A DNA stretch of 64,000 nucleotides from Pseudomonas sp. CC120222-01a (lineage in GTDB: Bacteria > Pseudomonadota > Gammaproteobacteria > Pseudomonadales > Pseudomonadaceae): assembly GCF_003097235.1 (NCBI RefSeq), contig NZ_QEQQ01000018.1, forward strand, positions 56,530-120,529, written 5' to 3'. This document shows positions 1 through 8,254 of this stretch, in pieces. The notes under the pieces were generated by a model. It had not been told where the DNA came from and searched no databases. It was given only the letters and a program-made list of their open reading frames with translations. The stretch's first letter is position 1. Each line of letters starts with the position of its first letter. Position numbers and translations under genes: made by a program.

Positions 1-489
1 GTAGATGCCAGCATGGCTGACACGGCCACGGCCGTTGGTGCTGAAGAACAGCAGATCGCCTGGCTTGAGCTTGTTGCGGGCAACCTTGGGCGCATCGACG
101 TTGATCATTTCGCGGGTCGAGCGCGGCAGGTTCATGCCGGCCTCTTCGCGGAACAGGTAGCCGATGAAACCGCTGCAGTCGAAACCGGAAGCTTCCGAGG
201 TGCCGCCGAAGCGGTAGCGGGTGCCGATCAGCGACATGCCGCGCTCAAGGATACTGTCTGCCAGCACCGGGAGCTGATACGGCTTGCTGCTGGAGAAGGC
301 CTCCAGATCATCTTCAGTGGCCTGCTCTTCTTCGCCGAAAACGGACGAAGGCGAAGCCTTGGCCTTGTTGACCGATTGCGAGGCAATCGGGGTGTGATCC
401 TGTGGCTGGGAATCCGGGCCGTGGGCCGCGCAGCCAAAAAGCAGGGTCACGAGTGCGAGTGGCACGAGGGGTGCGAAGCGCTTCAGCAT
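1..489 (-). CDS. NlpC/P60 family lipoprotein, C40 peptidase (3' end outside window)
   Basis: Probable cell-wall hydrolase that cleaves peptide cross-links of peptidoglycan and is anchored as a lipoprotein. Only the first 163 codons are present; the reading frame runs off the left edge. The N-terminus is a lipoprotein signal with lipobox LLFGC (Cys20). A Ser/Gln-rich linker follows, then the NlpC/P60 fold starts near residue 75. Catalytic Cys105 lies in FDCSGF, and the catalytic His159 lies in VSHAGIY close to the edge; the third polar residue would be outside the window. The start gives the intact lipobox. It is separated by 127 bp from hda. Family assignment is firm; the exact bond cleaved is not visible. 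Confidence 0.88.
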   Translation of the reverse strand, partial: MLKRFAPLVPLALVTLLFGCAAHGPDSQPQDHTPIASQSVNKAKASPSSVFGEEEQATEDDLEAFSSSKPYQLPVLADSILERGMSLIGTRYRFGGTSEASGFDCSGFIGYLFREEAGMNLPRSTREMINVDAPKVARNKLKPGDLLFFSTNGRGRVSHAGIY

Positions 490-616
490 GGGCACGACCG
501 TGTCTGTAATCCTTTAGAAGGGTGAAACTATGCCCTCTATCATGGCCATTTGCAAATTTTATCGAAAAAGATGTGACTTTTTCGTTTTGCACCTCAGAGC
601 CCAGTGTTTACGGGCG

Positions 617-1324
617 TTACCAGCCGAGGGTTTCCTTCAGGAAGGGGATGGTCAGCTTGCGCTGGGCTTGCAAAGAGGCCTGGTCGAGGCGCTCGAGCAG
701 GTCGAACAGCGCGCTCATGCTGCGCGCGCCACGGGTCAGGATGAAATGGCCGACTTCGTCGGTCAGGTGCAGGCCGCGGCGCGAAGCACGCAATTGCAGG
801 GCGCGCAGCTTGTCTTCGTCGGACAGGCCGCGCATCTGGAAGACCAGCGCCAGGGTCAGCCGTGACTTGAGATCGGGCAGTTTGATCGGCAGTTCGCGAG
901 GTGAAGCGGAGGCCGCCAGCAACAGCCGCCGACCGCTATCGCGCAAGCGGTTGAACAGATGGAACATCGCCTCTTCCCAGTCCGCCTTGCCAGCGATCAC
1001 GTGCAGGTCGTCGATGCACACCAGTTCGTATTGAGCCAGGTAATCGAGCAGCTCCACGCCGCGATCGAGCAATTGCGCCAGTGGCAAGTACACGGCGGGC
1101 TCGCCGCGCTGCTGGAAACGATGGGTGGCCGCCTGCAGCAGGTGGCTGCGGCCAACGCCCTGCTTGCCCCACAGGTAGATGAGGCTCTCGGTCCAGCCAG
1201 CGTCGGCTTCGCATAGCCGCTCGACATAGCCCAACGCCGCGGCATTGGCGCCCGGATAGTAGTTGATGAAGGTGGCGTCATCGCGCAGGCGCACACCCAG
1301 GGGCAACTGGATCGGTGGTTTCAT
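617..1324 (-). CDS. hda: DnaA regulatory inactivator Hda
   Basis: AAA+ protein related to DnaA domain III. With the DNA-bound beta clamp it stimulates hydrolysis of DnaA-bound ATP after initiation (RIDA), preventing re-initiation. The 235-aa protein has an N-terminal clamp-binding type peptide (QLPLGV), a Walker A variant (GKQGVGRSHLL), a Walker B (LVCIDDLHVI) and the arginine-rich helical lid, and it lacks the DnaA DNA-binding domain. Length fits Hda. It lies downstream of the PerM-like gene on the same strand with a 153-bp gap, the order I recall around PA0946-PA0948 in P. aeruginosa. A consensus DnaA box upstream of nrdA at 33957 links this protein functionally to another gene in the window. 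Confidence 0.93.
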   Translation of the reverse strand: MKPPIQLPLGVRLRDDATFINYYPGANAAALGYVERLCEADAGWTESLIYLWGKQGVGRSHLLQAATHRFQQRGEPAVYLPLAQLLDRGVELLDYLAQYELVCIDDLHVIAGKADWEEAMFHLFNRLRDSGRRLLLAASASPRELPIKLPDLKSRLTLALVFQMRGLSDEDKLRALQLRASRRGLHLTDEVGHFILTRGARSMSALFDLLERLDQASLQAQRKLTIPFLKETLGW

Positions 1325-1477
1325 GCTCGCGGGCGGTCGTCAGGACCGCAGGGGGCCTTTGGTGAACAATGTGCAAAGTCTATACCCGCATTGCAGGGCG
1401 CACAATCATGCAGGCGGATAGCGCAAGCAAAATCAACGAGTTGCGCCACTTTGGGGCGACGCAACCCGGTACTCAGG

Positions 1478-2551
1478 TCACAGATCCGGGTCGACATCCC
1501 CGGCATACATGTCCGATTCCTTGTACAGATCATGCACATGCCGCAGCAATACCATGATCACCGCCGCCACCGGCAGCGCCAGCAACACCCCGGTAAAGCC
1601 GAACAGTTCGCCACCAGCCAGGATGGCGAAGATCACCGCCACCGGGTGCAGGCCGATGCGATCACCGACCAGCAGCGGGGTCAGGACCATGCCCTCCAGC
1701 GCCTGCCCGACCATGAACACGGCAACGATGCCAAGCATCGGGTACAGGTCACCCCCAAACTGGAACAGCCCGGCCACCAGCGCCGCGCCGATGCCAATGA
1801 TGAAGCCCATGTACGGCACGATGGCCGCCAGGCCCGCGAGCATGCCGATCAGCAGGCCCAGTTCGAGCCCGACCAGCATCAGGCCGGCGGAATAGATGAC
1901 GCCCAACGCGAGCATCACCATCAGTTGGCCACGGACGAACGCCCCCAGTACTTCATGGCACTCGCCTGCCAGGCCCACCACCTGCGGTTCGCGCTGACGC
2001 GGCAGCAGGCCACGCAGCTTGGCCATCATCAGGTCCCAGTCGCGCAGCAGATAGAAGCCCACCACCGGGATCAGCACCATGTTGGCCAGCCAGGCGATCA
2101 GCGCCAGGCTCGAGGCAGTGGCATGGGACAACAGCATGCCGACGATGTCGGTGGTCTGGCCCATGTGCTCGCCGATGGCGGCCTTGATCTTGTCGAACTT
2201 CCAGAAACCATCGGCCAGGCCCAGACGACCTTGCACCCAGGGCAGCGCCACATGCTCGAGCCAGTCGAGCATTTGTGGCGCCAGCTCGTACAGGCGCAGC
2301 AACTGCTTGGCCAGCAGCGGCACCAGCACCAGCAGCAAGGCCAGCAGCACCAGGGTGAACAGGCCAAACACCACCACCACACCCCAGGTACGCGACAGGC
2401 CAACGCGCTCCAGACGGTCGACCAGCGGGTCGGCCAGGTAGGCCAACAAGATGCCGACCAGGAACGGGGTAAGGATGTTGTGCAGGCTATAAAGAAGCAC
2501 GGCGATCAGCAGCGCAGCGCCCCAGCCGATCCAGCGACGCATGTCAGTCAT
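1478..2551 (-). CDS. AI-2E family transporter (PerM-like permease)
   Basis: Integral inner-membrane protein of 357 aa in the AI-2E exporter/PerM family (PF01594). Hydrophobic segments occur near residues 8-45, 60-90, 150-175, 205-250, 260-290 and 300-340, the usual two clusters around a soluble middle part. The family includes the E. coli AI-2 exporter TqsA and Na+/H+ antiporter-like members; no substrate can be read from the sequence. The start codon lies 12 bp after the stop of the DUF2066 gene, so the two are probably cotranscribed, and hda follows downstream. The C-terminus is acidic (YAGDVDPDL). Confidence 0.85.
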   Translation of the reverse strand: MTDMRRWIGWGAALLIAVLLYSLHNILTPFLVGILLAYLADPLVDRLERVGLSRTWGVVVVFGLFTLVLLALLLVLVPLLAKQLLRLYELAPQMLDWLEHVALPWVQGRLGLADGFWKFDKIKAAIGEHMGQTTDIVGMLLSHATASSLALIAWLANMVLIPVVGFYLLRDWDLMMAKLRGLLPRQREPQVVGLAGECHEVLGAFVRGQLMVMLALGVIYSAGLMLVGLELGLLIGMLAGLAAIVPYMGFIIGIGAALVAGLFQFGGDLYPMLGIVAVFMVGQALEGMVLTPLLVGDRIGLHPVAVIFAILAGGELFGFTGVLLALPVAAVIMVLLRHVHDLYKESDMYAGDVDPDL

Positions 2552-2563
2552 CGATAGCCCCCC

Positions 2564-3634
2564 TTACCAACGGAATCGCAGGCCGTCGAACGGCTTGGCG
2601 GCGACAGGAGCAGGGGCGGCCGCCTGACCCGGAGTAGCACCCGGGGCCGGAGCAGGGATAGCCGGTGCAGGCGGAGCCTGCTCGGGTGGCACTTCCTGCA
2701 ATTTGGCCAGACCCAGCTGGGCACGCAGTTGCTCGCGATTACCGGTGACCGCATAGGTCAAGGTACCGCCTTCGGCCAGCTGCAGGCGTGGGCCATAAAG
2801 CTCCAGCACGCGGCTCAGTTCGGCATAGCGCTGCAGGTTCATGCCTTGCACCTGCAACTGCAACTGGCTGCTGGCACCGGCCTTGACCACATAGCGCGGC
2901 GCCAGACGGTTACTGACCGCCAGCATGACGGCGTCCGCCAGGGCCGCCTGGTCAGCGCCTTCGGCGTTGCCCTGCTCACGCTTGTCACCTAGCCACAGCT
3001 GCCAAGTACCTTGCCATTTGCCATCGGCTTCATGGGCATGCACCGCCAGCATGGCGTCGGCGCCGTAGCGCTCCGCAGCTTCGCGCAGGGGGGCCGGATC
3101 ATTGCCTTCGAGCTGCTTGGCGTTGGCCACCAGTTGCTCTTGCAGGTCGGCCAGCGGCAAGCGCAGCGGCAAGCCACGGTGCTGGGCGGCCCGACGCAAC
3201 GGCTGGGCACTGGCCTGGCCGTCACCGACCAGGTTGCTGCCTTCAGCACTGTCATTGAGCCACCAGCCGAGGATGGAGGGCCGGTTACTGCCCCACAGCG
3301 CCAGGCCGGCCTTGCGCAAGGCACGCTCGGTGCTGCCAGGGTCGAATTCGACCAGCACCGACTCCGGCGGCCCGGCCTCGGTGCCGACCTGGTTGATGAT
3401 TTGTTGCGGGTCCTTGCGCAGGTCGGCCAGCGCCGGGTTCTGCGCCGCCTTGGGGTCACCCGTCAGGCGCAGTACCAAGGTATCGAAGGCCTTGGCAGTG
3501 GCTGCGGAGCGGGCTTCAGCGCCCTGCCCTTCGACCGGCTCGCGCACTTGATAGAGCCCGGAGACGGTTTCGGCCTGCGCAGTGAGGCAGGCCAGTGCAA
3601 GGCACCCTGCTGCCAGATAATTGAATAGTCGCAT
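2564..3634 (-). CDS. DUF2066 domain periplasmic protein
   Basis: 356-aa exported protein of unknown function, DUF2066 family. The start at 3634 (MRLFNYLAAGCLALACLTAQAE) is preferred over an upstream ATG because it gives a clean signal peptide ending in AQA and has an AGGA ribosome site. The body contains VFDTLV-like and LRLTGDP segments typical of the family, and the C-terminal tail is a low-complexity Pro/Ala stretch (EQAPPAPAIPAPAPGATPG) ending in FDGLRFRW. It is divergent from purM with a 254-bp intergenic region and heads a likely operon with the AI-2E gene. No catalytic motif is visible. Confidence 0.82.
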   Translation of the reverse strand: MRLFNYLAAGCLALACLTAQAETVSGLYQVREPVEGQGAEARSAATAKAFDTLVLRLTGDPKAAQNPALADLRKDPQQIINQVGTEAGPPESVLVEFDPGSTERALRKAGLALWGSNRPSILGWWLNDSAEGSNLVGDGQASAQPLRRAAQHRGLPLRLPLADLQEQLVANAKQLEGNDPAPLREAAERYGADAMLAVHAHEADGKWQGTWQLWLGDKREQGNAEGADQAALADAVMLAVSNRLAPRYVVKAGASSQLQLQVQGMNLQRYAELSRVLELYGPRLQLAEGGTLTYAVTGNREQLRAQLGLAKLQEVPPEQAPPAPAIPAPAPGATPGQAAAPAPVAAKPFDGLRFRW

Positions 3635-3888
3635 GGAGATTCCTGTCCGATTGCGCACGAAGCATGTGGCTTGCAGCTTATACAGAAGGAGGCGCATCAA
3701 CCACCCACACACCTTTTTCAGCAATTTACCGCCCTGCCCGTCGGCCTGAGGATGGCCGCTGCACGGCAACCCTGATAAAATCGCGCGCCTTCACAGACCA
3801 CTGACGTTTCAGGCAGCCGCCGCTTCCCAGCCGGCCTTGGCCGTCATGGTCGTTTTTACGAATCCCTCCCTCTTAAAGGCCTGGATCA

Positions 3889-4947
3889 ATGAGCAAGCAA
3901 CCCTCCCTGAGCTACAAGGACGCCGGTGTAGACATCGACGCCGGCGAAGCACTGGTCGAACGCATCAAGGGCGTGGCAAAACGCACCGCACGCCCTGAAG
4001 TCATGGGTGGCCTGGGTGGCTTCGGCGCCCTCTGCGAGATCCCGGCCGGCTACAAGCAGCCGGTGCTGGTCTCCGGCACCGACGGCGTCGGCACCAAGCT
4101 GCGCCTGGCACTGAACCTGAACAAGCACGACAGCATCGGCCAGGACCTGGTCGCCATGTGCGTCAACGACCTGGTGGTCTGCGGCGCCGAGCCGCTGTTC
4201 TTCCTCGACTACTACGCCACCGGCAAGCTGAATGTCGACGTGGCCGCCACCGTGGTCACCGGCATCGGCGCTGGCTGTGAGCTGGCTGGCTGCTCCCTGG
4301 TCGGCGGCGAAACCGCCGAAATGCCGGGCATGTACGAAGGCGAAGACTACGACCTGGCCGGCTTCTGCGTCGGCGTCGTGGAAAAGGCCGAGATCATCGA
4401 CGGCTCCAAGGTTGCCACCGGTGACGCGCTGATCGCCCTGCCGTCCTCCGGCCCGCACTCCAACGGCTACTCGCTGATCCGCAAGATCCTCGAAGTGTCC
4501 GGCACCGACATCGAGAACACCCAGCTCGACGGCAAGCCGCTGACCGACCTGCTGATGGCGCCGACCCGCATCTACGTCAAGCCACTGCTGCAACTGATCA
4601 AGAACACTGGCGCAGTCAAGGCCATGGCCCATATCACCGGTGGCGGCCTGCTGGACAACATTCCGCGCGTACTGCCGAAGAACGCCCAGGCCGTGGTTGA
4701 CGTGGCCAGCTGGCAGCGCCCGGCGGTGTTCGACTTCCTGCAGGAAAAAGGCAACGTCGACGAGCACGAAATGCACCGCGTACTGAACTGCGGCGTTGGC
4801 ATGGTCATCTGCGTGGCCCAGGACCAGGTCGAAGCGGCCCTGAACGAACTGCGCGCCGCCGGTGAGCAGCCGTGGGTCATCGGCCACATCGCCGAAGCCG
4901 CCGAAGGCGCCGCCCAGGTCGAGCTGCAGAACCTCAAGGCACACTGA
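3889..4947 (+). CDS. purM: Phosphoribosylformylglycinamidine cyclo-ligase PurM
   Basis: Catalyses the fifth step of purine synthesis, the ATP-dependent closure of FGAM to AIR. The protein is 352 aa, the usual length. It shows the N-terminal YKDAGVDIDAGEALV segment, the VSGTDGVGTKLRLA loop that binds ATP, LVGGETAEMPGMY, and SSGPHSNGYSLIRK, all diagnostic of the PurM/AIRS superfamily. The gene overlaps purN by one base (TGATG), so the two are translationally coupled, as in other gammaproteobacteria. Its promoter must lie in the 254-bp divergent region shared with the DUF2066 gene; I found no riboswitch there. Confidence 0.97.
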   Translation: MSKQPSLSYKDAGVDIDAGEALVERIKGVAKRTARPEVMGGLGGFGALCEIPAGYKQPVLVSGTDGVGTKLRLALNLNKHDSIGQDLVAMCVNDLVVCGAEPLFFLDYYATGKLNVDVAATVVTGIGAGCELAGCSLVGGETAEMPGMYEGEDYDLAGFCVGVVEKAEIIDGSKVATGDALIALPSSGPHSNGYSLIRKILEVSGTDIENTQLDGKPLTDLLMAPTRIYVKPLLQLIKNTGAVKAMAHITGGGLLDNIPRVLPKNAQAVVDVASWQRPAVFDFLQEKGNVDEHEMHRVLNCGVGMVICVAQDQVEAALNELRAAGEQPWVIGHIAEAAEGAAQVELQNLKAH

Positions 4948-5600
4948 TGCCGAGCAAGCCCTGCAATGTAGTGGTACTGCTGTCGGGTTCCGGCAGCAAC
5001 CTGCAAGCCTTGATCGACAGTTGCCGTGCGCAGGACAGTCAGGTGCGCATCGCTGCGGTGGTCTCCAACCGCGCCGATGCCTATGGCCTGCAACGGGCCC
5101 AGGCGGTCGGTATCGACACCGTGGTGCTCGACCACACCCAGTTCGACGGCCGCGAAGCCTTCGATGCCGCGCTGATGGCGCGTATCGACGGCTTCACCCC
5201 GGACCTGGTGGTGCTGGCCGGCTTCATGCGCATCCTCAGTGGCGACTTCGTGCGCCACTACCAAGGCCGCCTGCTCAACATCCACCCGTCGTTGCTGCCC
5301 CGCTACAAGGGCCTGCATACCCACCGCCGGGCACTGGAGGCAGGCGACGCCGAGCATGGCTGCAGCGTACACTTCGTCACCGAGGAACTCGATGGCGGGC
5401 CTCTGGTCGTACAGGCTGTGGTACCGGTGCTGCCTGACGACACGGTGGAAAGCCTGGCCCAAAGGGTCCACCATCAGGAACACCAGATCTACCCGCTGGC
5501 GGTGCACTGGTTTGCCCAAGGGCGTTTGCGCCTGGGTGAACAGGGTGCGTTACTGGATGACCTGCCGCTGCCGGCCAGTGGTCACTTGATCCGACCCTAG
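4947..5600 (+). CDS. purN: Phosphoribosylglycinamide formyltransferase PurN
   Basis: Transfers the formyl group of 10-formyl-THF to GAR, the third step of purine synthesis. The 217-aa product starts at the ATG overlapping the purM stop. It has the phosphate-binding loop VVLLSGSGSNLQALID, the catalytic signature region LAGFMRILS followed by LLNIHPSLLPRYKGLHTH (Asn, His and later Asp residues of the active site), and HFVTEELDGGPLV. This is a complete, ordinary PurN. It is followed 8 bp later by the DUF3108 gene with its own AGGAG ribosome site, suggesting a three-gene transcript ending at the hairpin at 6344. Confidence 0.96.
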   Translation: MPSKPCNVVVLLSGSGSNLQALIDSCRAQDSQVRIAAVVSNRADAYGLQRAQAVGIDTVVLDHTQFDGREAFDAALMARIDGFTPDLVVLAGFMRILSGDFVRHYQGRLLNIHPSLLPRYKGLHTHRRALEAGDAEHGCSVHFVTEELDGGPLVVQAVVPVLPDDTVESLAQRVHHQEHQIYPLAVHWFAQGRLRLGEQGALLDDLPLPASGHLIRP

Positions 5601-5608
5601 GAGAATTT

Positions 5609-6319
5609 ATGCGTCGTGCCCTGCTATTGGCTCTCGCCGTGCTCGCCCTGCCCCTCCAGGCAGCTGACCTCAAGCCCTTCTCGGCCAGCTACACCGCCGA
5701 CTGGAAGCAACTGCCCATGAGCGGCACCGCCGAGCGCAGCCTGGTCAAAAATGCCAACGGTACCTGGGACCTTAATTTCAAGGCTTCCATGATGATCGCC
5801 AGCCTGACCGAGCAAAGCACCCTGCGCATGGACAACGACACCCTGCTGCCGCAGAAGTACCACTTCGAGCGTGGCGGCCTGGGCAAGGCCAAGACCGTCG
5901 ACCTGACCTTCGACTGGAACGCCAAGAAAATCACCGGAACCGACCGCAAGGACGCCATCAACCTGCCGCTCAATCGCGGTGTGCTGGACAAGTCGTCCTA
6001 CCAGCTGGCCCTGCAGCACGATGTGGCCGCCGGCAAGAAGAGCATGACCTACCAAGTGGTCGATGGCGACGAGATCGACAACTACGACTTCCGCGTGCTC
6101 GGCACCGAGAAGATCACCACCAAGACCGGCAAGGTCGACGCGGTGAAGGTCGAGCGCGTGCGTGCACCTGCTCAGAACAAGCGTGTCACCGAGCTGTGGT
6201 TCGCCAAGGACTGGGACTACCTGCTGGTGCAGCTGCGCCAGGTCGAGACCGATGGCAAGGAGTACGTGATCGTGCTGCAGGATGGCACGGTTGACGGCAA
6301 GACGGTGAAAGGTAACTGA
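5609..6319 (+). CDS. DUF3108 domain exported protein
   Basis: 236-aa protein with a signal peptide (MRRALLLALAVLALPLQAAD, cleavage after QAA), followed by a beta-rich DUF3108 domain that begins KPFSASYTADWK. Members are periplasmic or outer-membrane associated and of unknown function; the fold resembles lipoprotein or lipid-binding beta structures. An AGGAG site precedes the ATG. It follows purN closely, the same order I recall in P. aeruginosa. The gene ends 24 bp before a clear rho-independent terminator. No enzymatic motif is visible. Confidence 0.82.
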   Translation: MRRALLLALAVLALPLQAADLKPFSASYTADWKQLPMSGTAERSLVKNANGTWDLNFKASMMIASLTEQSTLRMDNDTLLPQKYHFERGGLGKAKTVDLTFDWNAKKITGTDRKDAINLPLNRGVLDKSSYQLALQHDVAAGKKSMTYQVVDGDEIDNYDFRVLGTEKITTKTGKVDAVKVERVRAPAQNKRVTELWFAKDWDYLLVQLRQVETDGKEYVIVLQDGTVDGKTVKGN

Positions 6320-6343
6320 TCCGCTGCAGCCCGCAGTATCCGG

Positions 6344-6371
6344 AGCCCCGCCCTGTGCGGGGCTTCTTTTT
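6344..6371 (+). terminator. Rho-independent terminator of purM-purN-DUF3108
   Basis: Perfect 8-bp stem AGCCCCGC/GCGGGGCT with a 5-nt loop, followed by TCTTTTT, located 24 bp after the DUF3108 stop. Confidence 0.9.
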
Positions 6372-6489
6372 GCCCGGCTTTCATGAAACTTGTTTCATGC
6401 CTGTTTTATTTACTTAGCCTGCTAACAAACTCTATAAAGGGGTTGTGCGACACAGTGTCGCAGTCAATTCAAAGCAGTGGAGTTTACCG

Positions 6490-6672
6490 ATGACAGTCCA
6501 AGTAACCGAACGCGACGAATCGAAAATGTCCCACGAAGGCCTGGCCGCTGGCGTGCGGATCTGGGATGTGCACCAACAAGGCCAACTGGTCGGCATGTTC
6601 CACCAGGAACATGAAGCTCACCAGTACCGGGCAGAGCTCGAAGCGCTGGAAAACCATCGCACCACGCAGTGA
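6490..6672 (+). CDS. Small conserved-looking protein of unknown function (60 aa)
   Basis: A 60-residue hydrophilic protein starting MTVQVTERDESKMSH and ending ALENHRTTQ. The ATG at 6490 follows a GTGGAG ribosome site with a 7-nt spacer. An upstream in-frame ATG at 6445 lacks a comparable site. The region before it contains AT-rich promoter-like sequence (TTTATTTACTTAGCC, TCTATAAAG), so the gene probably has its own promoter. It is closed by a strong bidirectional terminator 28 bp downstream. The central part (IWDVHQQGQLVGMFHQEHEAHQY) reads like a small folded domain. No family is recognised and no function can be given. Confidence 0.7.
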   Translation: MTVQVTERDESKMSHEGLAAGVRIWDVHQQGQLVGMFHQEHEAHQYRAELEALENHRTTQ

Positions 6673-6700
6673 TCCGCGCCTTACACAGTCTTCCAATAAG

Positions 6701-6725
6701 AAACCCCGCCTAGGCGGGGTTTTTC
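6701..6725. terminator. Bidirectional rho-independent terminator
   Basis: A 9-bp stem AACCCCGCC/GGCGGGGTT with a 2-nt core, flanked by an A-run on the left and a T-run on the right, so it can terminate both the plus-strand 60-aa gene and the minus-strand DUF2058 gene that converge here. Confidence 0.92.
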
Positions 6726-6729
6726 GTGT

Positions 6730-7269
6730 TTACCACATCAGATCGTCAGGGATCTTGTAGGCCGCGTACGGGTCGTCCTCGTCGGCTTCCTCGACATGGG
6801 TATTGAGCAGCAGGATGCGGTTCGGGTCGCGCTCCTGGATCTTCACCGCCGCCTCGCGCGGGATCACTTCGTAGCCACCGGCATGCGACACGATGGCCAA
6901 CGCGCCGTTGCTCAGGCGGGTGCGCATGAGGGCGTTGACGGCAATGCGCTTGACCTTCTTGTCATCGACGAAGTTGTAGTAGTCCTCGGTGGTCAGCTTG
7001 GGCAGGCGGGTGGCTTCGATCAACTGCTTGATCTGTGCCACGCGGGCCTTCTGCTCGGCCTTTTCCTGCTGCTGGCGGTTCAGCTCCTGGTCACGCTTGG
7101 CCTTCTCGGCCATGGCTTCCTTGGCCATGCGCTGCTGGCTGTCGTCGACCTCGACCTGGCCTTTGTGCTCCATGCGCTTCTGTTTCTTTTCAGCTTTGTT
7201 GGTCTGCGAGACCTGTTTCTGGTTGACCAGACCGGCTTTGAGCAATTGGTCGCGAAGGGAAAGGCTCAT
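6730..7269 (-). CDS. DUF2058 family protein (YaiL-like)
   Basis: 179-aa cytoplasmic protein. It starts MSLSLRDQLLKAGLVNQKQ, then has a Lys/Glu/Gln-rich stretch (about residues 20-75) likely to be a long helix or coiled coil (NRQQQEKAEQKARVAQIKQ), then a compact C-terminal domain with ALMRTRLSNGALAIV. This is the DUF2058 / YaiL architecture, sometimes labelled nucleoprotein or polynucleotide-associated protein; no biochemical role is established as far as I know. It lies 26 bp downstream of mazG on the same strand, with its terminator at 6701. Confidence 0.82.
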   Translation of the reverse strand: MSLSLRDQLLKAGLVNQKQVSQTNKAEKKQKRMEHKGQVEVDDSQQRMAKEAMAEKAKRDQELNRQQQEKAEQKARVAQIKQLIEATRLPKLTTEDYYNFVDDKKVKRIAVNALMRTRLSNGALAIVSHAGGYEVIPREAAVKIQERDPNRILLLNTHVEEADEDDPYAAYKIPDDLMW

Positions 7270-7295
7270 GAATGTTCACTCACTTATGCAACAGC

Positions 7296-8129
7296 TCAGC
7301 CGCAGCTGGGCAGGTTCTTTTCCTGACGCTTGGCTTCACCCCAAAGGGCGTCCAGCTCGTCAAGGTTACAATGTTCAATCGCCCGGCCGCTGTCGCGCAG
7401 TGCCTGCTCGATGAAGCGGAAACGCCGCTCGAACTTGCGGTTGGCGCGGCGCAGGGCGTTTTCCGGGTCTTGCTTGAGGTGGCGGGCCAGGTTCACGGCG
7501 GCAAACAGCAGGTCGCCGACTTCATCCTCGAGGGCGTCGGCGTCATTGTCGGCCATGGCCTGCAACACTTCGTCGAGCTCCTCGCGCACCTTGTCCAGCA
7601 CCGGCAGTGCCGCTGGCCAGTCGAAACCGACGGTGGCCGCACGCTTCTGCAGTTTGGCCGCCCGCGACAGCGCCGGCAATGCCGCCGGTACGTCATCGAG
7701 CAGCGACAGTTGTTCAGGGGTGCTTTTCTCGGCGCGCTCCTCGGCCTTGATCTCCTCCCAGCGTGACTTGACCTGAGCCTCGTTCAGGCCGGGGGTGTCC
7801 AGCGGTGCGTACAGCTCGCCAGTCGGGAATACGTGGGGGTGACGACGGATCAGCTTGCGGGTGATGCTGTCGACCACGCCATCGAACTCGAAACGCCCTT
7901 CTTCCCGGGCCAGCTGGCTGTAGTAGACCACCTGGAACAACAGGTCGCCGAGCTCGCCCTGCAGGTGCTCGAAATCGCCGCGTTCGATGGTGTCGGCGAC
8001 TTCGTAGGCCTCTTCGATGGTGTGCTGCACGATGCTCGCGTAGTTCTGCTTCAGGTCCCACGGGCAGCCGTACTGCGGGTCGCGCAGGCGGGCCATGAGG
8101 TGCAGCAGGTCTTCGAGGGTGTAGGTCAT
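7296..8129 (-). CDS. mazG: Nucleoside triphosphate pyrophosphohydrolase MazG
   Basis: Hydrolyses non-canonical and canonical NTPs to NMP and pyrophosphate; in E. coli it opposes ppGpp accumulation during starvation. The 277-aa protein has two MazG domains: the first with CPWDLKQ and the EExxE helix of HTIEEAYEVADTIERGD, the second with EELDEVLQAM and EDEVGDLLFAAVNLARHL. The gene is separated from relA by a REP pair, and in this organism, as in E. coli, it sits next to relA, fitting the link with the stringent response. Confidence 0.94.
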   Translation of the reverse strand: MTYTLEDLLHLMARLRDPQYGCPWDLKQNYASIVQHTIEEAYEVADTIERGDFEHLQGELGDLLFQVVYYSQLAREEGRFEFDGVVDSITRKLIRRHPHVFPTGELYAPLDTPGLNEAQVKSRWEEIKAEERAEKSTPEQLSLLDDVPAALPALSRAAKLQKRAATVGFDWPAALPVLDKVREELDEVLQAMADNDADALEDEVGDLLFAAVNLARHLKQDPENALRRANRKFERRFRFIEQALRDSGRAIEHCNLDELDALWGEAKRQEKNLPSCG

Positions 8130-8154
8130 TTAAGCAGGTCCTTCAGTGGCAACT

Positions 8155-8241
8155 TCTTCGCGGGCAAGCCCGCTCCCACAGGGTTTTGTGCAATTTTCAA
8201 GATGTGCACCCTACCTGTGGGAGCGGGCGTGCCCGCGAAGC
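8155..8241. repeat. Inverted pair of class-1 REP elements
   Basis: Left copy TTCGCGGGCAAGCCCGCTCC and right copy GGAGCGGGCGTGCCCGCGAA face each other across about 30 bp, between relA (stop 8255) and mazG (start 8129). Each copy is itself a palindrome. This is the P. putida-type REP; the pair can fold into a long hairpin in the relA 3' region. Confidence 0.9.
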
Positions 8242-8254
8242 AGGCGCCGCGGTC

